Assembly: GCF_017355985.1 (NCBI RefSeq)
Contig: NZ_JAFIQU010000012.1
Location: 115,173 to 179,172, forward strand
Length of the DNA: 64,000 bases
Direction: 5' to 3'
Origin: Arenibaculum pallidiluteum
GTDB lineage: Bacteria > Pseudomonadota > Alphaproteobacteria > Azospirillales > Azospirillaceae
In this document: in pieces, positions 37,161-45,907 of the stretch
How the letters are laid out: each line of letters opens with the position of its first letter
Position numbering within the stretch: position 1 is the stretch's first letter
The notes under the pieces: model-generated
The model's database searches: none
Told to the model about the DNA's origin: nothing
Seen by the model: only the letters and a program-made list of their open reading frames with translations
Translations under genes and position numbers: made by a program

Positions 37161-38048
37161 TCAGGCGCGCTCGCGCAGGATGAAGCCGGAGATGCCCTTG
37201 GGCAGCATCCGGATGAAGCCGATCACGGCGACCAGCAGGCCGATCTGCCCGAAGAGCTGGCCGTAGCCCGCCGTCAGCCCGGCCTTGACGACGCCGAGCA
37301 CCGCCGCCGCCGGGGCCGTGCCGAGGAAGACGTCGGCGCCGCCTACCACCACGGTCACGAAGGCCTCGACGATGAAGGTTGCACCCATGGTGGGCACCAT
37401 GGTCATCGTGGGGGCGTAGAGGCCGCCGGTCAGCCCCGCCAGCGCCGCGCCCAGGCCGAAGGTCAGGGAATAGACCCGGCGCGTGTCGACGCCCAGCGCC
37501 TCGGCCATGTGGGGAACCTGGATGGTGGCCCTGGCCAGGACCCCGAAGCGCGTGCGGTTGAAGAACAGGTACAGCGCCAGCAGCAGCGCGAGCGCGACGG
37601 CGATCAGCACCAGCCGGTAGCCGGAGTAATGATAGCCCCCGACCTCGAGGCTGCCCAGGGGCGTGCCGACGCCCTGCATAGTCGAGCCCATCAGGATCAG
37701 CGTGCCCTGGGAGGCGATCAGGCTGATCCCCCAGGTCGCGACGATGGTGTCCAGGGGCCGGGAATAGAGGTGCCTGACCACGAGGCGCTCGACCACCATG
37801 CCGGCGAGTCCGGCCGCAAGCGCGCCCGCCAGGATCGCGGCCGGGAGCGGCAGCCCCGCGCGCGAGGCCAGCACCGTCACATAGGCGCCGCACATGATGA
37901 ATTCGCCGTGGGCGAGATTGATCACGCCCATCATGCCGAAGATGATCGCAAGCCCGCTGGCCGACAGGACCAGGAAGGCGAAGGTGTCGCCGAACTGGAA
38001 CAGTGATGCGGCGACCGCGCCGAGAACGTCCATGATGCCCAGCCTCAT
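37161..38048 (-). CDS. fmdE: Amide/urea-type ABC permease 1 (UrtB/FmdE-like)
   Basis: A 295-residue LivH-type permease; ATG 38033 is a possible internal start. Typical parts are ASGLAIIFGMMGVINLAHGE, the loop ATIQVPHMAEALGVDTRRVY and GLTGGLYAPTMTMVPTMGA. About eight transmembrane helices are present. It lies between the substrate-binding protein and the second permease on one minus-strand transcript. Confidence 0.82.
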   Translation of the reverse strand: MRLGIMDVLGAVAASLFQFGDTFAFLVLSASGLAIIFGMMGVINLAHGEFIMCGAYVTVLASRAGLPLPAAILAGALAAGLAGMVVERLVVRHLYSRPLDTIVATWGISLIASQGTLILMGSTMQGVGTPLGSLEVGGYHYSGYRLVLIAVALALLLALYLFFNRTRFGVLARATIQVPHMAEALGVDTRRVYSLTFGLGAALAGLTGGLYAPTMTMVPTMGATFIVEAFVTVVVGGADVFLGTAPAAAVLGVVKAGLTAGYGQLFGQIGLLVAVIGFIRMLPKGISGFILRERA

Positions 38049-38100
38049 GCCTCAGGAGACGATGCGGCCGGGCGATGGGCCCGGCCGCAGGAACGTGTCA

Positions 38101-39342
38101 TCAGCTCTTCGGCGGAGGGTTCGACGGCGTGTACTGGGCGCTCGGGTCCTTCTTGGTCAGGTCGCAGCCCGCCTCGCCCAGCCAGTAGGGCTTGATGTCC
38201 TCCCAGACCTTGGGGAACTCGATGGCGTGCTTGTCGGTCACCTTGGCGAGATAGATCGTGTGGGACATGTGCTGGCTCTTGGGGTCCAGGCACACCTTGC
38301 CCGAGGGGCCATCGAAGCAGACGTCGCCCTGGGCGAGCACCTTGCGCAGGTCGTTGCGCTTGGTCGAACCGCCGGCCCGCTCGACCATCTGCTTGTAGAG
38401 GTTCAGGGCGATGTAGGAGTTCGCGGCCTCCTGGTTCACGTAGGGCTCGTCCGGGAACTTGGCCTTGAACTTGGCAAGGAAGTTCTTGCTGGCCGGCGTG
38501 TCGACCTCCTCGATGTAGTTGGTCGTCACGTGCATGTTGGCCAGCGAGGGTGGCGTGAAGCGCTTGTGCTCGTAGCCCTGGCCGACATTGACCGAGGAGG
38601 CCATGGGCAGCCGCATGTTGGCCGAGGCCGCCTGCTCGTAGTAGGAGGCCTGGGCCGCGCCCACCAGCAGGGTCACTACGAAGTCCGGCTTGGCGCGCTG
38701 GATGTTCTGGATGGTCTGGGAGAACTGCGAGACGCCGAGGGGGATGAACTCCTCCCCGACCATGTTGCCGCCCTTCTCCTTCACGATGTTGCGGACCCAT
38801 TCGGCCGAGATCTGGCCGAAGTTGTAGTCCGCGGCGATCGTGTAGACGTTCTTCCCGTAGGTCTCCATCATCCACGGGATCAGCGTGGAGAACTGCTGCT
38901 CGGGCACGGCGCCGGTCACCACCATGTTGGCGTCGCAGACGCCGCCCTCGTACTGGTTGTTGTAGAAGGCGAGGCCGTCGAGCTGGTTCACGATGGGCCG
39001 GTACGCCTCGCGCGAGGCCGAGGAGAAGCCGGCGAAGACCACGTCCACCTTGTCGCGCTGCAGGACGCGGCGCATGAACTCCTGATAGCGCGTGTTGTCA
39101 GACTGCGTGTCGTAGAGCACGAGCTCGATCGGGCGGCCCGCGATGCCGCCGGCCTTGTTGATCTCCTCGGTCGCGAGCTGGATCGCGTGCACCTTCCCAA
39201 GCGTCGCGGCGGCGAAGTCGCCGGACTGGTCCTCGAGGACGCCGACCTTGATGGGATCGGCAGCAAGGGCCGGGCCCGCCGCGAGCGTCGCGGTGCCCAT
39301 GAGGCCAAGCAGAAATGCGCGATGACGCGAAAGCGCAGACAT
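38101..39342 (-). CDS. fmdD: Amide/urea-type ABC substrate-binding protein (FmdD-like)
   Basis: A 413-residue periplasmic protein. ATG 39342 has a strong GGAGGGAAA ribosome site and opens a signal peptide (FLLGLMGTATLAAGPALA, cleavage near residue 28). The mature protein begins ADPIKVGVLEDQSGDFAA and continues with YDTQSDNTRYQEFM, FYNNQYEGGVCDANMVV and YTIAADYNFGQISAEWV, the pattern of UrtA/FmdD proteins that bind urea or short amides. It starts 41 bp after amiR. Its homologue AmiC in the same operon lacks a signal peptide and acts as the sensor. Confidence 0.85.
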   Translation of the reverse strand: MSALSRHRAFLLGLMGTATLAAGPALAADPIKVGVLEDQSGDFAAATLGKVHAIQLATEEINKAGGIAGRPIELVLYDTQSDNTRYQEFMRRVLQRDKVDVVFAGFSSASREAYRPIVNQLDGLAFYNNQYEGGVCDANMVVTGAVPEQQFSTLIPWMMETYGKNVYTIAADYNFGQISAEWVRNIVKEKGGNMVGEEFIPLGVSQFSQTIQNIQRAKPDFVVTLLVGAAQASYYEQAASANMRLPMASSVNVGQGYEHKRFTPPSLANMHVTTNYIEEVDTPASKNFLAKFKAKFPDEPYVNQEAANSYIALNLYKQMVERAGGSTKRNDLRKVLAQGDVCFDGPSGKVCLDPKSQHMSHTIYLAKVTDKHAIEFPKVWEDIKPYWLGEAGCDLTKKDPSAQYTPSNPPPKS

Positions 39343-39383
39343 GTGTTTCCCTCCTCTGTTCGCTCGATTTGGATTGCTTCCAG

Positions 39384-40043
39384 TCATTTGGATTGGGCGG
39401 CCCGCCCGGGCGGCAGCCCGCCCGTCTCCGCCGACGGGATGCTTGCGCCTCCACCGACGAAGCGCTCGCAGTAGTCCTCGAGGCTGAGCCGTTGCTTCAT
39501 GCTCTCGCGCCGCAGGGTCTCGTAGGCCCGATCCTCGTCCATGGCGCCGTCCCGGGTGAGGATCATCACGGCCCTGATGACGAAGCGCCGGCCCCAGCGC
39601 CGCCGCTCGTGCTCCTGCAGGCGGATCTCGAGGTGGCGCCGCCGCAGGAACTCGTTCACGCCCATGAAGAGCGCGGAATAGACCGTGGATCCGTGCACGG
39701 GCTTGCGCAGGAACGCTGTCGCCCCCACGGACAGCAGCGCCTTCAGCCGGCTGGGCGCCTCGACGCCGACTAGGCCGATCACGGGCGCTTGCAGCAGCGT
39801 CCCGATGGGATCCGGCGCGGCCCAGGGCTGCGGCTCCAGATCGCCGTCGATGAACAGCACGTCGCGGTCGTGCCTGAGCGAGGCCATGTCGGGCGTCCTG
39901 TCGCCCTGCAGCGGGTCGACATGGGCGACGGTCAGTCCCAGCCGTGCGAGCGAGGCCTCCAGGTTCTCGACCTGGCGCAGGTCCGAGGTCGCAAGATGCG
40001 CACGGAAGCCACGGAAGTTCTGGACGAGGCGAAGTGGCGGCAT
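39384..40043 (-). CDS. amiR: ANTAR-domain antitermination regulator AmiR
   Basis: A 219-residue AmiR-type protein; its ATG overlaps the amiC stop (TGATG). The N-terminal half is a pseudo-receiver domain (DVLFIDGDLEP, VIGLVGVEAPSRLKALLSVGA) and the C-terminal part carries the ANTAR helices (MILTRDGAMDED, AYETLRRESMKQRLSLEDYC). In Pseudomonas, AmiC holds AmiR inactive until amide binds; free AmiR then binds leader RNA and prevents termination. The same control is expected for this operon. A candidate leader target lies upstream of amiC. Confidence 0.9.
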   Translation of the reverse strand: MPPLRLVQNFRGFRAHLATSDLRQVENLEASLARLGLTVAHVDPLQGDRTPDMASLRHDRDVLFIDGDLEPQPWAAPDPIGTLLQAPVIGLVGVEAPSRLKALLSVGATAFLRKPVHGSTVYSALFMGVNEFLRRRHLEIRLQEHERRRWGRRFVIRAVMILTRDGAMDEDRAYETLRRESMKQRLSLEDYCERFVGGGASIPSAETGGLPPGRAAQSK

Positions 40044-41197
40044 CACACGACCCTCAGGTTCCGGGGTTTCGAATCGCTGGCGTAGCGGGGTGCCGTGTTC
40101 ACGAGGTACGGATCGGGTGCGACCGTCTCCGTCGCCTCGAAGACCACGTCGAACTCGCCGCGGGCGTTAGAAAGGCCGATGCGCGGCGTCAGCCAGGCAT
40201 GCCAGTTCTCGGGATCGATGCGCACGTGGCCCTGCGGGGCATCGATGCCGCATCCCGCAAGGGCCGCCTTGACCGCGTCGGACGCATCGCTTCCTGCACG
40301 GGCCAGCGCCATGACCAGAAGCTTCACCGCCACGTAGGAGGCTTCGGCATCCGCCGATGCGGCCGGCCCGTCGGGGAAGGCGTCGGCGTAGCGCGCGATG
40401 AACTGGGCGTTCTGCGCGGTCTTGATCGTGGAGAAGTACACGCTGGAGCTGATATGACCGTCGAGGGCGCCTTCGCCGATCTCGCGCAGCTCGGGCTCCG
40501 ACAGGCTGCAGCTCGCCACCGGGATCTCCGCGGGCTGACGGATCCCACGGGCCTTGCAGGCGGCCCGAAACTCCCGGAAGAAGGTGTAGGCGCTGGTCCC
40601 GATGACGGTGTTGAAGACGAAGTCGGGCCGGCTGATCAGGATCTCGTCGATCACCTTGGCGAAGTCGGTCTCGCCCACGGGATAGTAGCGCTCGGCGAGC
40701 ACGGCGCCGCCGCAGCCGAGCGCTCCCTCGCGCATGATCCGGTTGTTCTCCCAGGCCCAGATGTAGTTCGAGCCCACGCAGAAGACGCGCTTGCCGAAGC
40801 GCGAGAAGCAGTAGTCGATCAGCGGCAGGATGTGCTGGTTTGGCGCGGCGCCGGTATAGACGACGTTGCTGGAGCTCTCGAATCCCTCGTAATGGGACGG
40901 ATACCAGAGCAGCGCGTCGCGCTTCTCGAAATGGGGGATGACTTCCTTGCGGCTGGACGAGGTATAGCAGCCGACGACGTGGCGGATGCCTTCATCGAGG
41001 AAGCCGTTCACGTACTCGGCATAGAGCCTGTTGTCGCCCTGCGGATCCGCTACCACCGGCTCGATCCGGTAGCCGTCCCAAAGCTCGGCGCTCTCCTCGA
41101 AGGCAAGCAGCGCACCGTTGAGCATGGAGCGCGAAACGACGGAATAGGACCCCGTCGTCGAGAAGAGAACGCCAATTCGATAGGGTTCGCGACGCAT
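40043..41197 (-). CDS. amiC: Cytoplasmic amide sensor AmiC
   Basis: A 384-residue periplasmic-binding-protein fold without a signal peptide (MRREPYRIGVLFSTTGSYSV), as expected for AmiC. Family landmarks are YAEYVNGFLDEGIRHVVGCY, LLWYPSHYEGFESSSNVVY, NQHILPLIDYCF and VGSNYIWAWENNRIMRE. It is homologous to FmdD/UrtA but works in the cytoplasm by binding amide and releasing AmiR. It is the first gene of the minus-strand amide operon. Confidence 0.9.
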   Translation of the reverse strand: MRREPYRIGVLFSTTGSYSVVSRSMLNGALLAFEESAELWDGYRIEPVVADPQGDNRLYAEYVNGFLDEGIRHVVGCYTSSSRKEVIPHFEKRDALLWYPSHYEGFESSSNVVYTGAAPNQHILPLIDYCFSRFGKRVFCVGSNYIWAWENNRIMREGALGCGGAVLAERYYPVGETDFAKVIDEILISRPDFVFNTVIGTSAYTFFREFRAACKARGIRQPAEIPVASCSLSEPELREIGEGALDGHISSSVYFSTIKTAQNAQFIARYADAFPDGPAASADAEASYVAVKLLVMALARAGSDASDAVKAALAGCGIDAPQGHVRIDPENWHAWLTPRIGLSNARGEFDVVFEATETVAPDPYLVNTAPRYASDSKPRNLRVV

Positions 41198-41229
41198 TTA
41201 CAGGCACCCCAACACGAATACGCATCCGC

Positions 41230-41260
41230 GCAGCAAAATTGCCGCAGGCAGCATTGCCTA
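41230..41260 (-). promoter_or_regulatory. Candidate ANTAR two-hairpin leader upstream of amiC
   Basis: On the minus strand TAGGC-AATGCT-GCCTG is followed directly by GCGGC-AATTTT-GCTGC. Each can form a 5-bp stem (with G-U pairs) and a hexanucleotide loop. The first loop has A at position 1 and G at position 4, as in ANTAR target RNAs; the second has A1 but T at position 4. The pair ends 33 bp before the amiC start. TTGACA further upstream (41346-41341) could be the -35. No clear terminator was found downstream. Confidence 0.4.
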
Positions 41261-41424
41261 GTAAGGATGTGGATCGGCTTAGGGCGCCTTCGGGGGCTTC
41301 ATTGCCCAGCGCTACATTACAGTCCGTTCGAAAATCGACCTTGTCAACAACTCCTTCGAAGCCGAAGCGCCTGAGGCCGCAGAATGAACGTCCGGCGCCG
41401 CAGCCACAGGGCTCCGTCGGCTAG

Positions 41425-42022
41425 CAAGACCTGTGCCAGCAGATAATGACAGATTTCCGGGCGCCTCCGGCTCAGTTGTCCGACGGACCATGCCGTGAAA
41501 ATGGGCCCTCTGGTGAAGGTCTATGCACCCGCCCTGCCGCCGGAAAGGCAGCGGGCCCGTGGCGGCCCGGACGCGTTCAACGGGGTCGATCTCCGGGCTA
41601 TAGGCCGGCAGCGGCACCAAGGTGAGGCTTGCCGGGACGTGCAGTGCCCGCGGGTCGCGCCAACGAGCGCCGTCGAGCGGCAGCACGGCGTGGTCGTCCT
41701 GCGGCAGGCCGGCCGCTGACCGCGCCAGGAAGAGGTGCATGAGACCGGCGTTGACGCTCGGCAGCACGAGGGTGACGTCTTCGCCGATGGCCCGACGCCC
41801 GGCCGTGAAGATGTAGGCCCGCTGGCAGCGGCGGTGGCAGCGGCGGTGGCAGCGGCGGTGGCAGCGGCGGTGGCAGCGGCGGTGGCAGCGGCAGTGGCAG
41901 CGACAGCGGCCGGGGGGGGGGCGCTGGCCGCGCGGAGCCCCCCGTCCTGAAGCGCGCCTGCGCCGAAAGATCGCGCTCCGGGTGCTCCGGGCGGACCTTC
42001 TGGCGGGACATCTTCATACGGC
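41425..42022 (-). pseudogene. IS630-type transposase remnant
   Basis: Pieces of a DDE transposase are readable in different minus-strand frames. An early block KVRPEHPERDLSAQARFR is followed, past a repeat tract, by AYIFTAGRRAIGEDVTLVLP, then DDHAVLPLDGARW and LTLVPLPAYSPEIDPVERV. The second and third catalytic positions (LDGARW, PEIDPVE) survive. The block between RFR and AYIF, with the first catalytic Asp, is deleted and replaced by a 12-bp repeat; another frameshift follows PVERV. Inverted-repeat ends were not identified. It separates the amide operon from the unknown three-gene block. Confidence 0.75.
41824..41907. repeat. 12-bp minisatellite, 7 units
   Basis: GGCAGCGGCGGT is repeated five times without change (41824-41883), then GGCAGCGGCAGT and GGCAGCGACAGC follow. 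A run of ten G lies just beyond (near 41921-41931). The tract sits inside the IS630 remnant. It would read Gly-Ser-Gly-Gly in one plus frame, but no gene with proper start and context uses it. Confidence 0.9.
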
Positions 42023-42145
42023 GCGCCACCCGGCCCGGGCGATCCCCGCCGATCAGCAGCCGATCGCTATCGAACTCTCAAGCCGGGTCACTTCATCCGC
42101 TCGCCGGTATGAGGATCCAGTGACCGGACGCGCACCGCCTCCGTG

Positions 42146-43981
42146 TCATAGTGCTGCCAGTGCGCGCATCCAGGCCTTGGCAGCCTTCTTCCGGTCGATG
42201 CTGACATGGTCGGGATCAGCCTTGCGCAGGAATGCCGGCTTCTTCTTGAAGAAGCCGTTCCTGGGATCGGAGGCCAAGGTGGTGCTGAGCTGATCGACGA
42301 TACGGGCCGGGTCGGTCTTCTTGTCCTTTGGCAGCGCCTTGATGTCGGCGGCGAGTTTCGCCACCAGTTCCTTGTGCTTCTTCGGGTTCACCTCGAGGCC
42401 CTGGTCGCCCCCGGTGCCGCCGACGCCCTCCCAGACCTTCTGCTCGGCCTTGACGAGGACCGCCTCGGCCAGGTCCTCCTCCGGGACGCCTTTGCCCAAC
42501 GTGATCCTCTGCTCGATCTGGGCCAGCATCTGCTCGCGCACGAGATTCGCCGCGTTGCGGGCGCCCGATGCCGTGGCCGTGGCCAACAGGTTCTCGCCGG
42601 CCTTCTTGGGGTCCTTGCTGCGAACGAGGACGATATCGGGGTCGAGCTCGATCAGGTCTCGGAGCCTGTCGACGTCGCCGTTGCGGATCGCCTCCTTGGC
42701 CGCCTCGGCGCGCTGGTTCCGGCCGCTCGGCACGGAGTCTGCCACGCCCTTGGCCTGTGCGGTCAGCTCGGCCTTGCGGGTCCGGTACTGCTCCTGCGCC
42801 TGGGGCGACGGGTCCTTCCTCAGGTTCTCGATGGACGAGAAATCCGGCAGCTTCCCCTCGGCCTTCATCTTCCCGGCCATCGCGACAGCCAGCTTCTTGA
42901 GCTCGTCGCCGTCCGGGAACTCGTCCCGAGGAATCTCGTTCTTTTTCGCCTTGCGGTCGAACTCGGCCAGGAAGCGGTCGATGAAGACCTGCTCCTCCTT
43001 GGACGGCATGCCGCGCAACGAGCGGTCCTCGTTGTCGGGCTCAATCGTCCCGTCGTTCCGCATCGCCACGGCCGGGATGTCGTAGATCTGGGAGAAGCCC
43101 GGGATGCCGCCCTCGTGGGTGTTGGAATGGGCTGCGCCACAGAACACCACGAACTTCCGGTCGGGATTGTCGCGGATCGCCTTGTCCATGACCTCCTTGC
43201 CGAAGGCGTTCATGTTCGCGGTCCGCATCTCGCCGAAGGAGGCGGATCCGCCGATTGAGGGCGAGCAGGCACCGGAGTCGATGGAATAGACCTTGATGTT
43301 CTTCTCGCGGGCCTTCTTCAGCATGGCATCGAGCCGCTGGTCGTCCTTCAGGCCGCGAGCCCGCGCCACCGTGTCGAAGAAGGCCTGGGTCGTGGGGAGC
43401 CATGCGGCTTCGGGATTGGACGCCAGGTACGCGTCGATCTCGTCCTGCAGATAGGCCGGCAGCTCCTCGACGAAGACCATGCCGCCGCCCGGGCCGAAAT
43501 TGGCGGCGGCGTTGTCGATGATGCTGGTCAGCGCCCCATAGGCATTCGCCTGGTCGTGCGCGTGGCCCAGGCAGACGCCGTCATTGTCCAGCAGGATGTT
43601 CTGTACGCCCGCCTCGGCCTCGCAGTCGTGCGGCAGGGCCAGGTTCGCGTTCGGATCCCGCAGGGGCGGGTCGACATCGCGCAACGCGTCGCGGGACGCC
43701 TCGATCCGCTCTTCCTCCTCGCGCCGGAAAGCTTCCGTGCCGTAGAGCTCAAGCCACTCGGTCTTGTTCGTCACCAGCTTGAGCGCGGAGCGGAAGTCGC
43801 GGTGGAGGTTCAGGAAGTCGCCGAAGTAATAGTCGATCTCGATCTTCCGCGCGGCCGCGTCCTCGCGGATCATGGGGTCCTGCAGCGAAGCGGCGATTGC
43901 AGCCGCCTTCGGGTGCGCGGGGTCGTGGATCTCCTTCCACTGGGCCTCGGTGAAGGGGAAGACGTAGTTGGGGCGTGCCAT
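42146..43981 (-). CDS. Putative TIKI/PMT-C2-like toxin-domain protein
   Basis: A 611-residue protein without signal peptide. A central region (about residues 130-310) follows the TIKI/EreA/ChaN-like fold found in bacterial toxins such as the PMT C2 domain: DGVCLGHAHDQ where GExH is usual, GMVFVEELPAYLQDEIDAYL, KNIKVYSIDSGACS, and KFVVFCGAAHSNTHEGGIPG. The spacing of acidic and histidine blocks agrees, but the first Glu is replaced by His. The N-terminal 130 residues are charged and helical. A later stretch (about 440-490, AIRNGDVDRLRDLIELDPDI) resembles an ankyrin unit. It starts 25 bp after the gene with the duplicated domain. A contact-dependent or T6SS effector is possible; the family call is pattern-based and unverified. 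Confidence 0.5.
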   Translation of the reverse strand: MARPNYVFPFTEAQWKEIHDPAHPKAAAIAASLQDPMIREDAAARKIEIDYYFGDFLNLHRDFRSALKLVTNKTEWLELYGTEAFRREEEERIEASRDALRDVDPPLRDPNANLALPHDCEAEAGVQNILLDNDGVCLGHAHDQANAYGALTSIIDNAAANFGPGGGMVFVEELPAYLQDEIDAYLASNPEAAWLPTTQAFFDTVARARGLKDDQRLDAMLKKAREKNIKVYSIDSGACSPSIGGSASFGEMRTANMNAFGKEVMDKAIRDNPDRKFVVFCGAAHSNTHEGGIPGFSQIYDIPAVAMRNDGTIEPDNEDRSLRGMPSKEEQVFIDRFLAEFDRKAKKNEIPRDEFPDGDELKKLAVAMAGKMKAEGKLPDFSSIENLRKDPSPQAQEQYRTRKAELTAQAKGVADSVPSGRNQRAEAAKEAIRNGDVDRLRDLIELDPDIVLVRSKDPKKAGENLLATATASGARNAANLVREQMLAQIEQRITLGKGVPEEDLAEAVLVKAEQKVWEGVGGTGGDQGLEVNPKKHKELVAKLAADIKALPKDKKTDPARIVDQLSTTLASDPRNGFFKKKPAFLRKADPDHVSIDRKKAAKAWMRALAAL

Positions 43982-44006
43982 GGTCCGGATTCCTCGTCTC
44001 TTCGGC

Positions 44007-45461
44007 TCAGGCCGTCGCCATCAGCTTGTCGGTCAGTGCCGACAGCGGCGCGCGAAGCGTGTCGGCGATCTTCAGCGGCTGGTACGGGTTGGTCTCGAGA
44101 TGGCGGATGATCGGGTCGGAACCGATGTAGGAGAGGTAGGACCGTGCGATGTCGCCGGCCTTGCGCTGCAGGTCCGAGCGACCGGCCGCGTCGGTCGCGT
44201 TGGTCATGGCGTCGATAGTGTCGGCAAGGCCCTCGTTGAAGCGGGCCAGCACCCCATCCAGCTTGCGGACGGCCGTCGCGATCACCGCCGCCTCCTCGTC
44301 ATCGCCGTCGGTCTCCATGGCGTCGCGGAGATCGGCCAATTCGGCCTCCACCGCCTTCTTCGCGGACTGCCAGTCCAGGCGGATCTTGGCGAACTCCACG
44401 GTGCCCGAGCGGATCTCTTCAGAGGCGCCGGCCACCGGACGCGCGAGCACCGCCAGTTCGAAGACGATCTCGCGCGCCCGCGCAGCGTCCGACGCCGCCA
44501 GGACCGTCCTGAACTCGGCCAGCAACGCCTTGATCGCATCCGTCCGCGCCGGAACCGTCGTGCCGATGGTGCGTAGGCTCGGCATCATGTCGGCGATTCG
44601 GGCTTTCAGCCGCTCGAGTTCCTCGGCGACCGGCGGCGACTGCGAGGACCTCTGGTCCGCGGCCTCCGCGACGGTCTCCACGTCATCGGGATCGTCAAAA
44701 TCGCCGTCCGGGCCTGTGACCCGGATCGTATAGGCGAGGCCGTTCTCCTTGAACCAGGCCTTCAGACGCTTCTTGAGGCCCGAGATCGGCGCCTTCTCGC
44801 ACTCGAAAACCGCCTCTTTGCCCTCGACCTGCAGGACGCCCCAGCTTCCCTTGGCGGCCCCCTCGGCCTTGGTGAGCTTGGCCAAGGCCATGCCCGCCTT
44901 CTTGGCGTGCAGGACGAACAGGCTTCGCTCCCGGTCGATGCCGAAGGCGAAGCCCACGGGTACCTTGCGGGCCTTCTTCACGAGCGCCTTGACGATCACG
45001 GGGTCGAACAGGCGATTATCGGGGAGATCGTCGTCGACCTCCGTCTCGTCGTCGGCGTCGTCAACGTCCGTGGGCGCCTGCCGGGATCCCCGCGCGCGGG
45101 CCTCAGCCTCAGTGCTGCCTTCCTCGGCCGTTGCACCATCGGCGATCTCAACCGACAGGGTGATCTTGGCGCGCTTGAAGTGTACTTCGAGCAGCTTGCC
45201 CAGGCCCGTGATCCCGTCCTTCTCGCATGAGAAGACAGCGGAACCGTCCTTGAACAGCACGGTACCCCAGCTGCCCTTCGTCGCGCCGTTCTCCTTCTTC
45301 AGGAGGGCGAAAAGCGCCTTTCCGTCCTTCTTCTTGTCGACGGCGAGCAGGTGCTTGTCGGGCTCGCCCCCGAGGCCGAAGGCGAACGAGACGGCTTGGT
45401 CCTTCGCGGCACGTATCAGCTTCTGCGCCGTCGCGGGTTCGAACATCGGATCCACGGGCAT
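44007..45461 (-). CDS. Unknown protein with duplicated ~100-residue domain
   Basis: A 484-residue protein. ATG 45461 is chosen because GGAGGGGAGA lies 6 bp upstream. Residues about 7-107 and 151-250 are two copies of one domain: FEPATAQKLIRAAKDQAVSF versus FDPVIVKALVKKARKVPVGF, and both share FAFG, a KGSWG block (ATKGSWGTVLF / AAKGSWGVLQV), F-x-CEK and a final basic amphipathic helix. A very acidic linker (DVDDADDETEVDDDLPDN) joins them. The C-terminal 230 residues are helical, with W-x-x-AKKAVEAEL. No known family is recognised. It is co-transcribed with the TIKI-like gene 25 bp downstream. Confidence 0.75.
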   Translation of the reverse strand: MPVDPMFEPATAQKLIRAAKDQAVSFAFGLGGEPDKHLLAVDKKKDGKALFALLKKENGATKGSWGTVLFKDGSAVFSCEKDGITGLGKLLEVHFKRAKITLSVEIADGATAEEGSTEAEARARGSRQAPTDVDDADDETEVDDDLPDNRLFDPVIVKALVKKARKVPVGFAFGIDRERSLFVLHAKKAGMALAKLTKAEGAAKGSWGVLQVEGKEAVFECEKAPISGLKKRLKAWFKENGLAYTIRVTGPDGDFDDPDDVETVAEAADQRSSQSPPVAEELERLKARIADMMPSLRTIGTTVPARTDAIKALLAEFRTVLAASDAARAREIVFELAVLARPVAGASEEIRSGTVEFAKIRLDWQSAKKAVEAELADLRDAMETDGDDEEAAVIATAVRKLDGVLARFNEGLADTIDAMTNATDAAGRSDLQRKAGDIARSYLSYIGSDPIIRHLETNPYQPLKIADTLRAPLSALTDKLMATA

Positions 45462-45868
45462 CGGCGATCTCCCCTCCATTGGCGACGCGCCCATGCCGAT
45501 GGAGCCGGACGCCGAGTCTCGATACGACTCTTATGCTAATCCGATCTATAAGGTAAGTCCTGTCATCAAACTGTATTTAGTTTTGACCGCTTGCGCCGTC
45601 TCCACTGATACTTTCGGCCGAGTCCCGAACCCGTGGGAGAACGCGCTCGCAGGGGGACGCGATCAACCGTGCACGGGGTCGTGCTGCTGGCCTGCCCCGA
45701 CGGCTGTCCTGCCGCGGATCTGCGCCGAGCTCGCGCGGCAGGCTCTCGCGTGGTGGGAATGGGGGCACCGTGAAGAAGGTCGCCGGAGCGCGGCGGAGAT
45801 GCAACTGCTCCGGCAGAGCCGCTATCCGCGTTGCAGCAGTGGGTTCGCGGTTGCGTCGCTGGCAGAGG

Positions 45869-45893
45869 GGGCCCCACCCGGAGGGCGGGGCCC
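45869..45893 (-). terminator. Strong hairpin between two unknown minus-strand genes
   Basis: On the minus strand GGGCCCCGCCC (45893-45883), a TCC loop and GGGTGGGGCCC (45879-45869) pair over 11 bp with one G-U. It lies 15 bp after the stop of the 282-residue gene. The rest of the 446-bp gap (45462-45907) holds an AT-rich patch near 45530-45590 that may carry the promoter of the 484-residue gene; no convincing gene was seen in it. Confidence 0.5.
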
Positions 45894-45907
45894 TTCCATC
45901 GCCCGTG

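Noticed and set aside
41824..41907. Tandem 12-bp repeat considered as CRISPR or a Gly-Ser linker gene
   Set aside because: There are no spacers between units, and no frame with start, ribosome site and conserved flanks contains it.
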